Source: Christensenella sp. UBA4379 (GTDB lineage: Bacteria; Bacillota; Clostridia; Christensenellales; Aristaeellaceae). From it: a stretch of DNA of 31,597 nucleotides. A program made the position numbers and the translations under genes. Shown one piece after another: positions 24,606 through 31,597 of the stretch (the stretch's first letter is position 1; the number at the start of each line of letters is the position of its first letter). The notes beneath the pieces are model-generated. The model did not search any database, was not told where the DNA came from, and was given only the letters and a program-made list of their open reading frames with translations. Location: positions 1 to 31,597 of the forward strand of contig DGRV01000012.1 of assembly GCA_002391225.1 (NCBI GenBank). Direction: 5' to 3'.

Positions 24606-26108
24606 TCAGGCGTTCATCCAGAACGGCATGAGGGGGAGACCGTTTTCCCCGAACAGGGGGACCTGGGCGTAATCTGTCCAGGCGTATCGGGCGCTGATCG
24701 GGCGGGGTAGGGATGGGCTGGACAGAATCAGCCGGTCCTGTTCCACATAGAGATTTGCCGGAACGAAGACGCCGTCCTGTCCCGCGATTTCAAGCAAGGT
24801 ATTGTCAGTGTCCCTCAGGCAGACCGGTGCAGAAAGACGGATCACCAGCTTTCCGTCCAGCGGAACGGCCTCCACAGCCTGCGGGGAAAGAGGGGCCTCT
24901 TTTCCGTAGATCATGGAAAGGGCGCTGTCCGCCAGCCGCTCGCCCACGACCCGTTTGTTCGTCGGGTGGATGTTGTTATATTCCCCCTGATCAATCAGGC
25001 AGGTGAGGGAAGAGTTTCGCAGCAGGCGGCAGGCTTTTTCCTGGGCCAGCCGAAGGCGCGGCCAGGTGAAAGAATCCTCTCTGCCGTTTTCATTCCACAT
25101 GGGCAGCTGGACGTTCAAAAACGGCAGCTGATCGTTCCGGAAATCCTGACGGAGCATCCGCACGAAGTCGGTCAGGAGGATATCGTAGTGGTCCGTCCGC
25201 CAGGTATCCTCTTCTCCCTGATAATAGAGCACACCGGTCAGGGCGGCGGGGATCAGATGCGCCGTCATGCTCTCGTACAGCCCGGACGGCCTAAAGGGAG
25301 AGCCGGGCCCATCCGGCGTCTTCCAGGGATAGGGGCCGATGATCTTTTCGAGTTCGCGACCGGTAATCAATGGGTTTTTCTCCCGGTGCGGAGCGGCTGC
25401 CTCGTCCCAGGCGCGCATTTTGGCGAAGGCTACTTCTTCCTCCGCTTTGTACTGCTCCATCGTTTTGCCGCCGGATAGTTTTTCGTAATCGGAAAGATAT
25501 CTCTGTCCTTCGCGGGAGAGGTTCAGCGCTTCCTGCTTCATCCAGCAGGTAATCGAAGTGCCGCCCCAGTAACAGTCGATGATTCCGACAGGGACCTGCA
25601 GCTTTTTCTCCATCTTCATGGCGAAAAAGTAGGCGACGGCGCTCATATCCCCGGCATGCTTCGGGGCGACGGGCGTCCAGCGGATAGCTTCCAGAGTGGC
25701 GTCGTTTTCCGGGCCCGGCACGGCGATTTTGGGGACATTGAAATAGCGCACCTGATCGTTTTGATGGATGGGGATCAGCTGCCGGCCTTCATCGGCATTT
25801 TGAAGCTCCAGCTCCATATTGCTCTGACCCGACGCCAGATAGACGTCCCCGATCAGGATATTTTCTGAAAGGACGGTTTCCTGCCCGGCCTGGGCGGTCA
25901 GCAGGCAGCCCAGCGCCGCTTTCTGCGGGGCCAGGAAGGCCAGAAACCGGCCTTCCCGCACCGGGCAGAGGTCCTGGGCGAGCAGTTTTCCCTGCCCATC
26001 CAGGAGGCGGACCCGCACTTCCGGCTGATCCGACCAGCCGAAGACACGGATGACCTGATCCCGGCACAGTACAGCGCCCGGACCGAATAAAGGAGAAAGC
26101 CTCAGCAT
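24606..26108 (-). CDS. SGNH-type carbohydrate acetylesterase (sialate O-acetylesterase family)
   Basis: A 500-residue esterase with no signal peptide, so probably cytoplasmic. It has an N-terminal beta-sandwich-like region (about 1-85), then the catalytic SGNH domain: SGQSNME with nucleophile Ser96, WGGTSI (181-186), YYQGE (295-299) and the Asp-His segment DQGEYNNIHP with His381. The family is annotated as 9-O-acetyl-sialate esterase, but relatives remove acetyl groups from mannan or xylan oligosaccharides. With a GH130 phosphorylase 21 bases upstream and no sialic acid genes near, deacetylation of imported mannooligosaccharides is more likely. The ATG at 26108 follows AGGA. It is the last gene of the GH5-GH130 transcript. 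The substrate is inferred. Confidence 0.85.
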   Translation of the reverse strand: MLRLSPLFGPGAVLCRDQVIRVFGWSDQPEVRVRLLDGQGKLLAQDLCPVREGRFLAFLAPQKAALGCLLTAQAGQETVLSENILIGDVYLASGQSNMELELQNADEGRQLIPIHQNDQVRYFNVPKIAVPGPENDATLEAIRWTPVAPKHAGDMSAVAYFFAMKMEKKLQVPVGIIDCYWGGTSITCWMKQEALNLSREGQRYLSDYEKLSGGKTMEQYKAEEEVAFAKMRAWDEAAAPHREKNPLITGRELEKIIGPYPWKTPDGPGSPFRPSGLYESMTAHLIPAALTGVLYYQGEEDTWRTDHYDILLTDFVRMLRQDFRNDQLPFLNVQLPMWNENGREDSFTWPRLRLAQEKACRLLRNSSLTCLIDQGEYNNIHPTNKRVVGERLADSALSMIYGKEAPLSPQAVEAVPLDGKLVIRLSAPVCLRDTDNTLLEIAGQDGVFVPANLYVEQDRLILSSPSLPRPISARYAWTDYAQVPLFGENGLPLMPFWMNA

Positions 26109-26129
26109 AAAGGTATCCTGCCTTGATGA

Positions 26130-27155
26130 TTATTTGATGCCGATTTCCGTGTCGCTGTCAGAGGTGCGGTTGTGTTCCTTGATATAGTCGATGATCTCAT
26201 CCACATAGCCGAAGGCAAGGCCTACATAGCTGTCCGCAGCGCCGTAGTAGATGGCGATGCGGCCGGTATTGTTATCGTGCAGCGTCGCGCAGGGGAAGCA
26301 CACATTACCGACGAAGCCGCGCTCTTCATACCATTTTTCAGGCGTCAGCAGCCAGCTGTCGCAGCGGTATTTGACGATGGAGGGATTGTCCCGGTCCAGG
26401 ATCGCGCCGCCGATGGAATAGACGTAGCCGTTGCAGGTGCCGCTGACCCCGTGATAGAACAACAGCCAACCTTCGCTGGTTTCAATGGGAGCCGCGCCGC
26501 CGCCGATTTTCAGGCTCTCCCACCACTCCCAGGAACGGCCCATGACGTGGCGGTGCTTGCCCCAGTATACCAGGTCCGGGCTCTCGCTGAGGAAGATGTC
26601 GCCGAAGGGCGTATGGCCGGAATCGGACGGACGGGACAGCATCACGAAATTACCGTTGATCTTTCTGGGGAAGAGGACGGCGTTGCGGTTGAAGGGCAGG
26701 AAGGGATTGTCCAGCCGGGTGAAGGTCTTAAAGTCCTTCGTCTTGGCCAGGCCGATGGCTGCCCCATAGAAATCGGTGCACCACATGATATAGTAGGTAT
26801 CTTCTACTTTGACCAGGCGGGGGTCGTAGGCGTAGCCGGGCATGAAGGGCTTGCCGTTTTCATCGACAAACTGAATCTTATCCTTTTCAAAATCCCAGTG
26901 AATGCCGTCCTGGCTGCGGCCGAAGTAGATAAAGGAAACGCCGTTGGTCTGCTCGCCGCGGAAAACGCCCACGAACGCTCCCTCATAGGGGATGACGGCG
27001 GAGTTGAAAATACGTGCCACCCCGGGGATGGGATTGCGGTTGATGATGGGGTTTTCGTTGTAGCGCCAGAGAGGGCTGTTGCATACTTCGTCCGCCGGCT
27101 TATCCTGCCAGGGCATCTTTTCGGGAACGGGCGCCAGAATCTGGTATTTGGGCAT
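26130..27155 (-). CDS. GH130 beta-mannoside phosphorylase
   Basis: A 341-residue-scale (about 340) cytoplasmic phosphorylase of the five-bladed beta-propeller GH130 family, which uses inorganic phosphate to release mannose 1-phosphate from beta-mannosides. Visible are FNSAVIPYEG (50-59), the catalytic Asp111 in YDPR, FNRNAVLFPRKING (155-168), SRPSDSGHTPFGDIF (174-188) and FYHGVSGTCNGYVY. From memory these match the GH130_2 type enzyme UhgbMP, active on Man-beta-1,4-GlcNAc and mannan oligosaccharides; no alignment was done. ATG 27155 follows AAGGAG at eight bases; the upstream in-frame ATG at 27191 lacks this. It stands between the GH5 and the acetylesterase. Exact substrate open. Confidence 0.92.
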   Translation of the reverse strand: MPKYQILAPVPEKMPWQDKPADEVCNSPLWRYNENPIINRNPIPGVARIFNSAVIPYEGAFVGVFRGEQTNGVSFIYFGRSQDGIHWDFEKDKIQFVDENGKPFMPGYAYDPRLVKVEDTYYIMWCTDFYGAAIGLAKTKDFKTFTRLDNPFLPFNRNAVLFPRKINGNFVMLSRPSDSGHTPFGDIFLSESPDLVYWGKHRHVMGRSWEWWESLKIGGGAAPIETSEGWLLFYHGVSGTCNGYVYSIGGAILDRDNPSIVKYRCDSWLLTPEKWYEERGFVGNVCFPCATLHDNNTGRIAIYYGAADSYVGLAFGYVDEIIDYIKEHNRTSDSDTEIGIK

Positions 27156-27236
27156 GGTGGTTTCTCCTTTTTCATTATTGATCAGCTGCACAGGGTTGAT
27201 CCCAACGCGGCTGGGATGACGGGATGATAAAGCGGT

Positions 27237-28448
27237 TTATTCCTGCGGCTGGATCTTGTCATAGCCGCCGAAGTGGATCATGGTTTCCACGATCTCCGGG
27301 AAATAGAAGGTGATGTTTTTCCGATCGATGATTCCGAAGTTTTCCCCGTTGCCGTTCACGGCATTATTGTCCCACCAGATGACCGGGATGTTCCGGGCGG
27401 CGGCGGCGACGGTGGCATAAGCGGTATAATTGACACGGGCCTGGGTGTTTCCGTTCTTGTTCAGTGCGCCGAACTCCCCGACCACAACCGGGATGCCGTT
27501 CACGATGTACTTTTTATACAGGGAAGCCATGGTCTGCGCGATCTGCTGGGTAATGCCCATGTCCCTGACCTCGAAATCCCGGAGGGTGCTGCGGGTGTTC
27601 TGCGCGAAGTCATAAGGGATATAGGTGTGCACCGTGACGATCAGACGGTTGTCCGCGTCGTCTTCCGGCAGAATGAAGGTGTCGTTGAGCACCGGGCCGG
27701 GCGCGGTCGCGTAGCCGGGGATCATCAGGTAGCGGGTTTCATTATAGCCTCCGCTCATGCGGACGGTATCGACGAACAGCTGATTCAGCCGGTTGATGCA
27801 GTCCGCCGCGTCCAGACAGTCCGGGTTCCGGGCGTCAAAGGACCATTCGTGGTCGGTGTCTCTCTGGCGCGCTTCGTTGATCGGTTCAAAAATCAGATGC
27901 TCGTCATAGTCTGCGAACCGCTCTGCCAGCTGGCTCCAGATGCCGCGGGTGAACGCGGCGGAAGTCTCATAAAATTCAGAGGAGGGATAATATACGCCGG
28001 TCATGACGTCATGATGGGCGTTGAGGATCACGTACAGGCCCTTGGACATGGCCCAGTCGACGACCTGCTGCACCCTGCTCAGCCAGCGCTCCGAAATGAC
28101 GCCGTCCGCATCGATGTGATCATGCCAGCTGACCGGAATGCGCACGGTGGAAAAACCTGCGTTCTTCAGCAGATCAAAGAGGGGCTCGGTGATCGTGTCC
28201 TTCTGCCAGTAGGTTTCCAGGAACATTTCATCCCTCGTGGCGGTCCACTGATCCTTTACTGCCTCGAAGGTATTGCCCAGGTTCCAGCCCACGCCCATGT
28301 TTTTGAGGAAGGTCATGGCTTCGTTGTCCGGAATCGGCTGCTGACGGATAAAATCCATCTCCGGGATGACGATCTCTTCTCCCACAGCGGCGGAGAACAG
28401 GAACAACATTGCCAGCGCCGCGCAAAGCAAGCTCAATAAACGCTTCAT
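27237..28448 (-). CDS. Secreted GH5 family endo-glycanase (cellulase-like, possibly GH5_4)
   Basis: A 403-residue retaining glycoside hydrolase with a Sec signal peptide (basic MKR, hydrophobic core to about residue 22), so it should work outside the cell. The TIM barrel shows GVGWNLGNT (52-60), FSTVRIPVSWHDH (99-111), LNAHHD (142-147), acid/base Glu192 in EPINEA, VHTYIP (273-278) and nucleophile Glu325 in VVGEFGA. The GWNLGNT opening suggests the GH5_4 group (endo-glucanase, xyloglucanase, some glucomannanases). No carbohydrate-binding module, dockerin or wall anchor is present. The ATG at 28448 follows GGAGG. It is the first gene after the promoter at 28507-28535 and about 80 bases before GH130. 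Substrate is inferred from neighbours. Confidence 0.9.
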   Translation of the reverse strand: MKRLLSLLCAALAMLFLFSAAVGEEIVIPEMDFIRQQPIPDNEAMTFLKNMGVGWNLGNTFEAVKDQWTATRDEMFLETYWQKDTITEPLFDLLKNAGFSTVRIPVSWHDHIDADGVISERWLSRVQQVVDWAMSKGLYVILNAHHDVMTGVYYPSSEFYETSAAFTRGIWSQLAERFADYDEHLIFEPINEARQRDTDHEWSFDARNPDCLDAADCINRLNQLFVDTVRMSGGYNETRYLMIPGYATAPGPVLNDTFILPEDDADNRLIVTVHTYIPYDFAQNTRSTLRDFEVRDMGITQQIAQTMASLYKKYIVNGIPVVVGEFGALNKNGNTQARVNYTAYATVAAAARNIPVIWWDNNAVNGNGENFGIIDRKNITFYFPEIVETMIHFGGYDKIQPQE

Positions 28449-28506
28449 ATGGTTTCCTCCTTCATTTCCGAATCTGTTCTGGAAAATTCAGGCCGCTTCT
28501 TTCCGT

Positions 28507-28535
28507 ATGATGACATATTCTCACCGTTCTGTCAA
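28507..28535 (-). promoter_or_regulatory. Promoter of the GH5-GH130-acetylesterase unit
   Basis: On the minus strand a perfect TTGACA (28530-28535), 17-base spacer and CATCAT (28507-28512) preceded by TG one base before (extended -10). It lies just after the terminator of the solute-binding protein gene and about 60 bases before the GH5 start, so the enzymes can be controlled apart from the transporter. Confidence 0.75.
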
Positions 28536-28571
28536 GAAGGAATAAAGGAGAAATCTTTTGTTTATGCAAAG

Positions 28572-28597
28572 AAAAAACCGCCACCGCGGTGAGCGGT
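28572..28597 (-). terminator. Terminator after the solute-binding protein gene
   Basis: On the minus strand a GC-rich hairpin (ACCGC ... CACC / GGTG ... GCGGT, one bulged T) at 28577-28597 runs straight into TTTTTT (28572-28577). It lies about 50 bases after the stop codon and separates the binding protein from the GH5 gene. Confidence 0.85.
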
Positions 28598-28647
28598 GAC
28601 GGCGCCCTGTCTGTCAAACGGCAGAACAGGAAACATAGGGTTTTCAA

Positions 28648-30036
28648 TTATTTGCCGAAGGTGAACTTCACAGCGCGGTCGTTGCTGGCGTTGAAGGTAT
28701 CCAGCAGGCCCTGCCAGACAGGAGTCTTGGTTTCGAGCAGTTCGGCCGGAGTGCTGCCGCCCAGGTTCCACAGGTAATCCTGGCCTTCAACATCGTTCAC
28801 AGAGCCGAGGTACAGCACCTTGTCAGAGACGCAGTGTTCGGGCTCACGCAGCATGGCGTAGGTCTCGTCGACAGCGCGCTCGTCGGTGTAGTTGTACTTG
28901 TTGCCGATCCAGGCATATTCATCGTCATAGCCCGGGGTGGCAGAAGACCACAGTTCATAGATGTAAGCCAGCTTGCCGACGGTCTCAGCGTCATACACGT
29001 TCGGGATAACGGTGATGTTGTCGGAAATGATGGTGACATACTTGTCGCCCTTGGGGCCCTTCGGGAACGCGACGCAGCCCCATTCATCGGCCATGTCAGC
29101 CATTTCGCTGTTGTCGTTGAAGCCGCCGTAGGTCTGATACATATAGAAGCCGCAGAAGCCCTGCTTCCAGGCGTCTTTGTAGTAGTCCCAGGAGCCGTCA
29201 GCGGGCTGCTGATAGCCGTAGGTGTTCCAGATGTCCTTGGCCCAGGCCAGAGCTTCCAGGGTGTTGTCGCTGCCGGCAGCGATCACGAGGTTGCCCTTAT
29301 CATCGAAATCGAAGAAGCTGCCGCCGTTGGCGAAAACGGCAACACGATACATATCAACGTTGGAACCGGTCATGCCGTAGATGTCCCAGATGCCGTCGTT
29401 GTCGGTATCCTTCTGGATCTGCTTGAGCATGCCTTCGAAAGCTTCCCAGGTCCAGGTGCCATCGGCCTGCATGTCATAGATGGTGTTCCAATCGATGCCC
29501 GCTTCTTCCAGAACGCGCTTGTTGAAGTACAGGCACTGACGGGGTTCGGAATTGCCGGTGGCAACGCCGTACACCTTGCCGCCCTTGGTCATGAATTCGA
29601 CGTCGGCAGCGTTCCAGTGATCGGAGGTCATGTCCACCAGGTCAGATTCGTTCCAGGCAGCGAAAGCGTTGTTCGCCATGGGGCCGCCGACGAAATCCGG
29701 GGGCAGGATGAACAGGCACAGGGTTCCGTCCGGAGCGCTGTAGAAGTTGACCAGCTCAGTGGCGTTGCTGCCCCAGTCACCCTTGGCAATCTGGGTGATC
29801 TTGCAGTTGTAGGTCTTTTCGATCCAGTCACGATAGTCGTACTGGGCCTGTTCTTCTTCGTTGGGATCCGCTTTGCGGTCGGCGCTGGCAGTCCAGTAGT
29901 CATAGATGTAGATCTGAGCACCGCCAAAGTCGATGCCTTCCTTCACTTCGGGGTAGCCTTCGGGCGCTTCGGCCAGAGCGGCTACGCAGGACATCAGCAT
30001 GACAGCGGACACCAGCAGGGCAAAGAGTTTCTTCAT
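28648..30036 (-). CDS. Extracellular sugar-binding protein of CUT1-type ABC importer
   Basis: A 462-residue family 1 solute-binding protein that should capture oligosaccharides for the two permeases upstream. The N-terminus has a signal peptide (MKKLFALLV...). It holds both an LMSC lipobox-like site (Cys17) and a signal peptidase I-type site ALA (20-22), so lipoprotein or free secretion is not settled. The mature part is rich in Asp, Trp and Tyr, as in sugar binders, and has the YFNKRVLEEAGID and TWTWEAFEGML segments typical of the family. AGGAGG precedes the ATG at 30036. It has its own promoter (30119-30147) and terminator (28572-28597), which fits high expression. No ATPase gene of this importer is in the window. 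Ligand inferred as beta-mannan oligosaccharide. Confidence 0.9.
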   Translation of the reverse strand: MKKLFALLVSAVMLMSCVAALAEAPEGYPEVKEGIDFGGAQIYIYDYWTASADRKADPNEEEQAQYDYRDWIEKTYNCKITQIAKGDWGSNATELVNFYSAPDGTLCLFILPPDFVGGPMANNAFAAWNESDLVDMTSDHWNAADVEFMTKGGKVYGVATGNSEPRQCLYFNKRVLEEAGIDWNTIYDMQADGTWTWEAFEGMLKQIQKDTDNDGIWDIYGMTGSNVDMYRVAVFANGGSFFDFDDKGNLVIAAGSDNTLEALAWAKDIWNTYGYQQPADGSWDYYKDAWKQGFCGFYMYQTYGGFNDNSEMADMADEWGCVAFPKGPKGDKYVTIISDNITVIPNVYDAETVGKLAYIYELWSSATPGYDDEYAWIGNKYNYTDERAVDETYAMLREPEHCVSDKVLYLGSVNDVEGQDYLWNLGGSTPAELLETKTPVWQGLLDTFNASNDRAVKFTFGK

Positions 30037-30118
30037 ACCAGGTTCCTCCTATGATGTAATTATTTCCACACACGACGAATTCCTCCGCCGCGTACAGATT
30101 CATGTAAAATTCTTGCTT

Positions 30119-30147
30119 ATTGTAGCATAATGCGGATAAAAAAGCAA
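30119..30147 (-). promoter_or_regulatory. Promoter of the solute-binding protein gene
   Basis: On the minus strand TTGCTT (30142-30147), 17-base spacer, and TACAAT (30119-30124) with TG one base before the -10 (extended form). The leader is about 75 bases long. The region between the permease and binding protein genes (30037-30258) holds this promoter and the hairpin at 30187-30219; no other gene was seen there. Confidence 0.7.
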
Positions 30148-30186
30148 GCAAAACCACCGGTTCCAATTATTACGTCTTTGTTACAA

Positions 30187-30219
30187 ATACAGCTTTGCCC
30201 ACAAGAGACAAAGCTGCAT
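30187..30219 (-). terminator. Hairpin between permease and binding-protein genes
   Basis: On the minus strand an 11-bp stem (ATGCAGCTTTG / CAAAGCTGTAT, one G-T pair) closes an 11-base loop about 40 bases after the permease stop. The following sequence TTGTAAC is only weakly T-rich, so it may be a partial terminator or protect the 3' end of the permease mRNA. Confidence 0.55.
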
Positions 30220-30258
30220 AAATAACGTGCGTCCAAAGAACGGAAAGAGGAAAAGCGG

Positions 30259-31278
30259 TTATTCCTTGCTGCCCGTCATGGCGATGCTCTGCACAAAGGT
30301 CCGCTGCGTGAACACGTACAGGATGATCAGCGGGATGCAGCAGATCAGAACGCCGATGGAGATCAGCTGCTGCTGACGGCCGACAGGCACGATGATGGGC
30401 TTGCTGGCGTCGTTGGAGAAATAACGGCTCATGCGGGACACAATCGTGGAAAGCTCGGTGGAGAAAATCGGCCTGGAGGGGGTCGCCAGGAAGTTTCTGG
30501 TGTAGAACAGGTCCGTCCACTGCCACACGAAGGAGAACAGGAAGCAGGACAGGATCGTCGGCATGGCGTCGGGCAGCATGATCTGCACAAAGGTCTGCAA
30601 GGTGCTGCAGCCGTCCACATAGGCCGCTTCTTCCAGGGATTTGGGGATGCCGCGGAAGTACTGACGCAGCATGTAGATGTACAGGCCGTTTTTCAGTCCC
30701 ATGCAGGTCAGGCTCATCAGCACATAGGGCGTTACCGAGCCGCGCAGGTTGATCGAGCTGCCGGTAATGGCTTTAATGATGCCCAGAATGTCAAAGTTGG
30801 TAAACGTGATATACAGGGAGGTCGAGATCGTCTGCGGGGGAATGACGATGACGGCGATCACGCACGCGAACCAGAACTTTTTAAGCGGGAAATTGTACCT
30901 TGCGAAGCCGTAGCCGACAAACGTACAGGCAATGACCTGACAGACGGAGACGAGCAGGGTCGTCCACAGGGTGTTGATCATGGATTTGGGGAAGTTGGTC
31001 AGGTCAAAGACGATCCGGAAGTTGTCCAGCGTGGGGTTTCTTGGAACCAGCACAACGGTGGAATCGTACAGATCCTTTTCCTGCATCAGACTGGTGCTCA
31101 GGCGGGTCAGCATCGGCTGGATAATCATGAAGCACAAGCCGAACAGCAGCAGGCCGCGGGCCAAGGAGATCAGGAATTTGGTCGCCTTGGCCTTGTACAG
31201 ATAACCGCCTGACTGCTTGTTGCGCTTTTTGAGGGCGCTTCTTTCCTCGGCGCTTTTGCCGTTGGCGTTAATCTTCAT
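30259..31278 (-). CDS. CUT1-type sugar ABC permease (MalG-like)
   Basis: A 339-residue inner-membrane permease of the carbohydrate uptake family 1. A basic cytoplasmic N-terminus (about 1-33) precedes the first helix (about 35-57), with five more helices after it. The EAA loop EEAAYVDGCSTLQTFVQIMLP at about 216-236 contacts the ATPase. The C-terminus ends TFVQSIAMTGSKE, as in MalG/LacG-type subunits. It forms a heterodimer with the upstream permease and receives sugar from the binding protein encoded downstream. The ATG at 31278 lies inside the upstream gene (11-base overlap) behind a GGGGG-type site. In Firmicutes such importers commonly share one MsmX-like ATPase encoded elsewhere, which fits the absence of an ATPase here. 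Confidence 0.92.
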   Translation of the reverse strand: MKINANGKSAEERSALKKRNKQSGGYLYKAKATKFLISLARGLLLFGLCFMIIQPMLTRLSTSLMQEKDLYDSTVVLVPRNPTLDNFRIVFDLTNFPKSMINTLWTTLLVSVCQVIACTFVGYGFARYNFPLKKFWFACVIAVIVIPPQTISTSLYITFTNFDILGIIKAITGSSINLRGSVTPYVLMSLTCMGLKNGLYIYMLRQYFRGIPKSLEEAAYVDGCSTLQTFVQIMLPDAMPTILSCFLFSFVWQWTDLFYTRNFLATPSRPIFSTELSTIVSRMSRYFSNDASKPIIVPVGRQQQLISIGVLICCIPLIILYVFTQRTFVQSIAMTGSKE

Positions 31279-31597
31279 AGTAGTGCACCCCCATGGAGAT
31301 GATCAGGGAACTGATGCCGATGAAGAGCAGCGCCACGCCGAAGTAGATATAGTTCATCGCGGCGACGTGGCCGAACTCCAGACGCTGCCATACTTCGTTG
31401 ATACGCTCCATGACCCGGTTGTCATTCTTCATGAAGAAGTCGATGATGGTGTAGATGGTGTTGACCAGCAGCAAAGGACTGACCATCGGGAAGGTGATTT
31501 TCCAGAAGGCTTCCCAGGCGGTGCAGCCTTCCACATCCGCCGCCTCGTACAGCGAGGGGGAGATGGCCTGCAGGCCGCTCAGGAAAACGATGATCTG
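31268..31597 (-). CDS. CUT1-type sugar ABC permease (MalF-like), C-terminal part
   Basis: The frame is open to the window edge, so only the C-terminal 109 residues are seen; the GTG at 31534 is internal. The fragment carries the EAA loop YEAADVEGCTAWEAFWKITFP (fragment residues 17-37) and two hydrophobic helices (around NTIYTIIDFF and the YIYFGVALLFIGISSLII segment). This is the LplB/MalF-type partner of the next permease. Its stop overlaps the start of the MalG-like gene by 11 bases, so the two are co-translated. What lies before it (regulator, other enzymes, ATPase) is outside the window. Confidence 0.9.
   Translation of the reverse strand, partial: QIIVFLSGLQAISPSLYEAADVEGCTAWEAFWKITFPMVSPLLLVNTIYTIIDFFMKNDNRVMERINEVWQRLEFGHVAAMNYIYFGVALLFIGISSLIISMGVHYYED

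Noticed and set aside
27199..27217. Hairpin ATCCCA / TGGGAT between GH5 and GH130
   Set aside because: Short 6-bp stem with no T-run on the minus strand, so it is not a terminator; an mRNA-processing role cannot be supported.
28449..28571. Catabolite-response site at the GH5 promoter
   Set aside because: The CG near the -35 box lacks the flanking TG and CA positions of the consensus.
30037..30147. Catabolite-response (cre) site before the binding protein gene
   Set aside because: The closest match, around TGTGGAAATAATTACA, lacks the central CG that defines cre sites.

Overview
The window looks like a chromosomal segment of a fairly GC-rich, low-abundance-type Clostridia bacterium (Bacillota), probably a gut or rumen fibre degrader. 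This rests on strong AGGAGG-type ribosome binding sites, sigma-A-like promoters, Firmicutes-typical neighbours (zapA-U32-mutS2, dxs-tlyA, argR-recN) and a polysaccharide locus with a CUT1 sugar importer. The genus cannot be read from the sequence; an uncultured Christensenellales/Aristaeella-like lineage is only a guess. No rRNA, tRNA, CRISPR array, insertion sequence or phage gene was seen.

Layout. (1) 1-429: the 3' end of asnS, then a bidirectional terminator. (2) 485-5064, minus strand: a tightly coupled four-gene ABC module (ATPase, ABC-2 permease, GldG-like protein, DUF4340 protein), like the Gld-type ABC system but in a non-gliding Firmicute context. (3) 5065-5365: an AT-rich divergent control region with inverted repeats. 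It drives the ABC module on one side and an unrecognised single-pass membrane protein (5366-5848) on the other. (4) 5821-13873, minus strand: zapA, U32 peptidase, mutS2, PhoB-type regulator, sensor kinase and ispE, apparently one operon from a near-consensus promoter, with ATGA overlaps at zapA/U32 and kinase/ispE. (5) 13964-16621: a MacB-like fused ATPase-permease. (6) 16819-21674, minus strand: lspA, rluD-family, mnmE, argR, recN in one operon. It is divergent from (7) 21861-24541, plus strand: dxs and tlyA, translationally coupled. (8) 24606-31597, minus strand: a carbohydrate utilisation locus.

The carbohydrate locus is the most interesting accessory region. Reading in the direction of transcription it has two CUT1 permeases (the first cut by the window end), a highly expressed-looking solute-binding protein with its own promoter and terminator, then a secreted GH5 endo-glycanase, a cytoplasmic GH130 mannoside phosphorylase and a cytoplasmic SGNH-type acetylesterase under a second promoter. 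The localisation signals suggest extracellular cleavage, uptake of still-acetylated oligosaccharides, and intracellular deacetylation plus phosphorolysis, which fits acetylated beta-mannan or glucomannan. An N-glycan-derived Man-GlcNAc substrate remains possible for the GH130.

The rest is mostly housekeeping: isoprenoid synthesis (dxs, ispE), RNA modification (mnmE, rluD-family, tlyA-family, U32), DNA repair and recombination (mutS2, recN), arginine control (argR), lipoprotein processing (lspA) and division (zapA). No clearly new defence or mobile system was found. The best candidates for undescribed biology are the Gld-like ABC module with its palindromic control region, the unknown membrane protein beside it, and the coupling of a two-component system to ispE.
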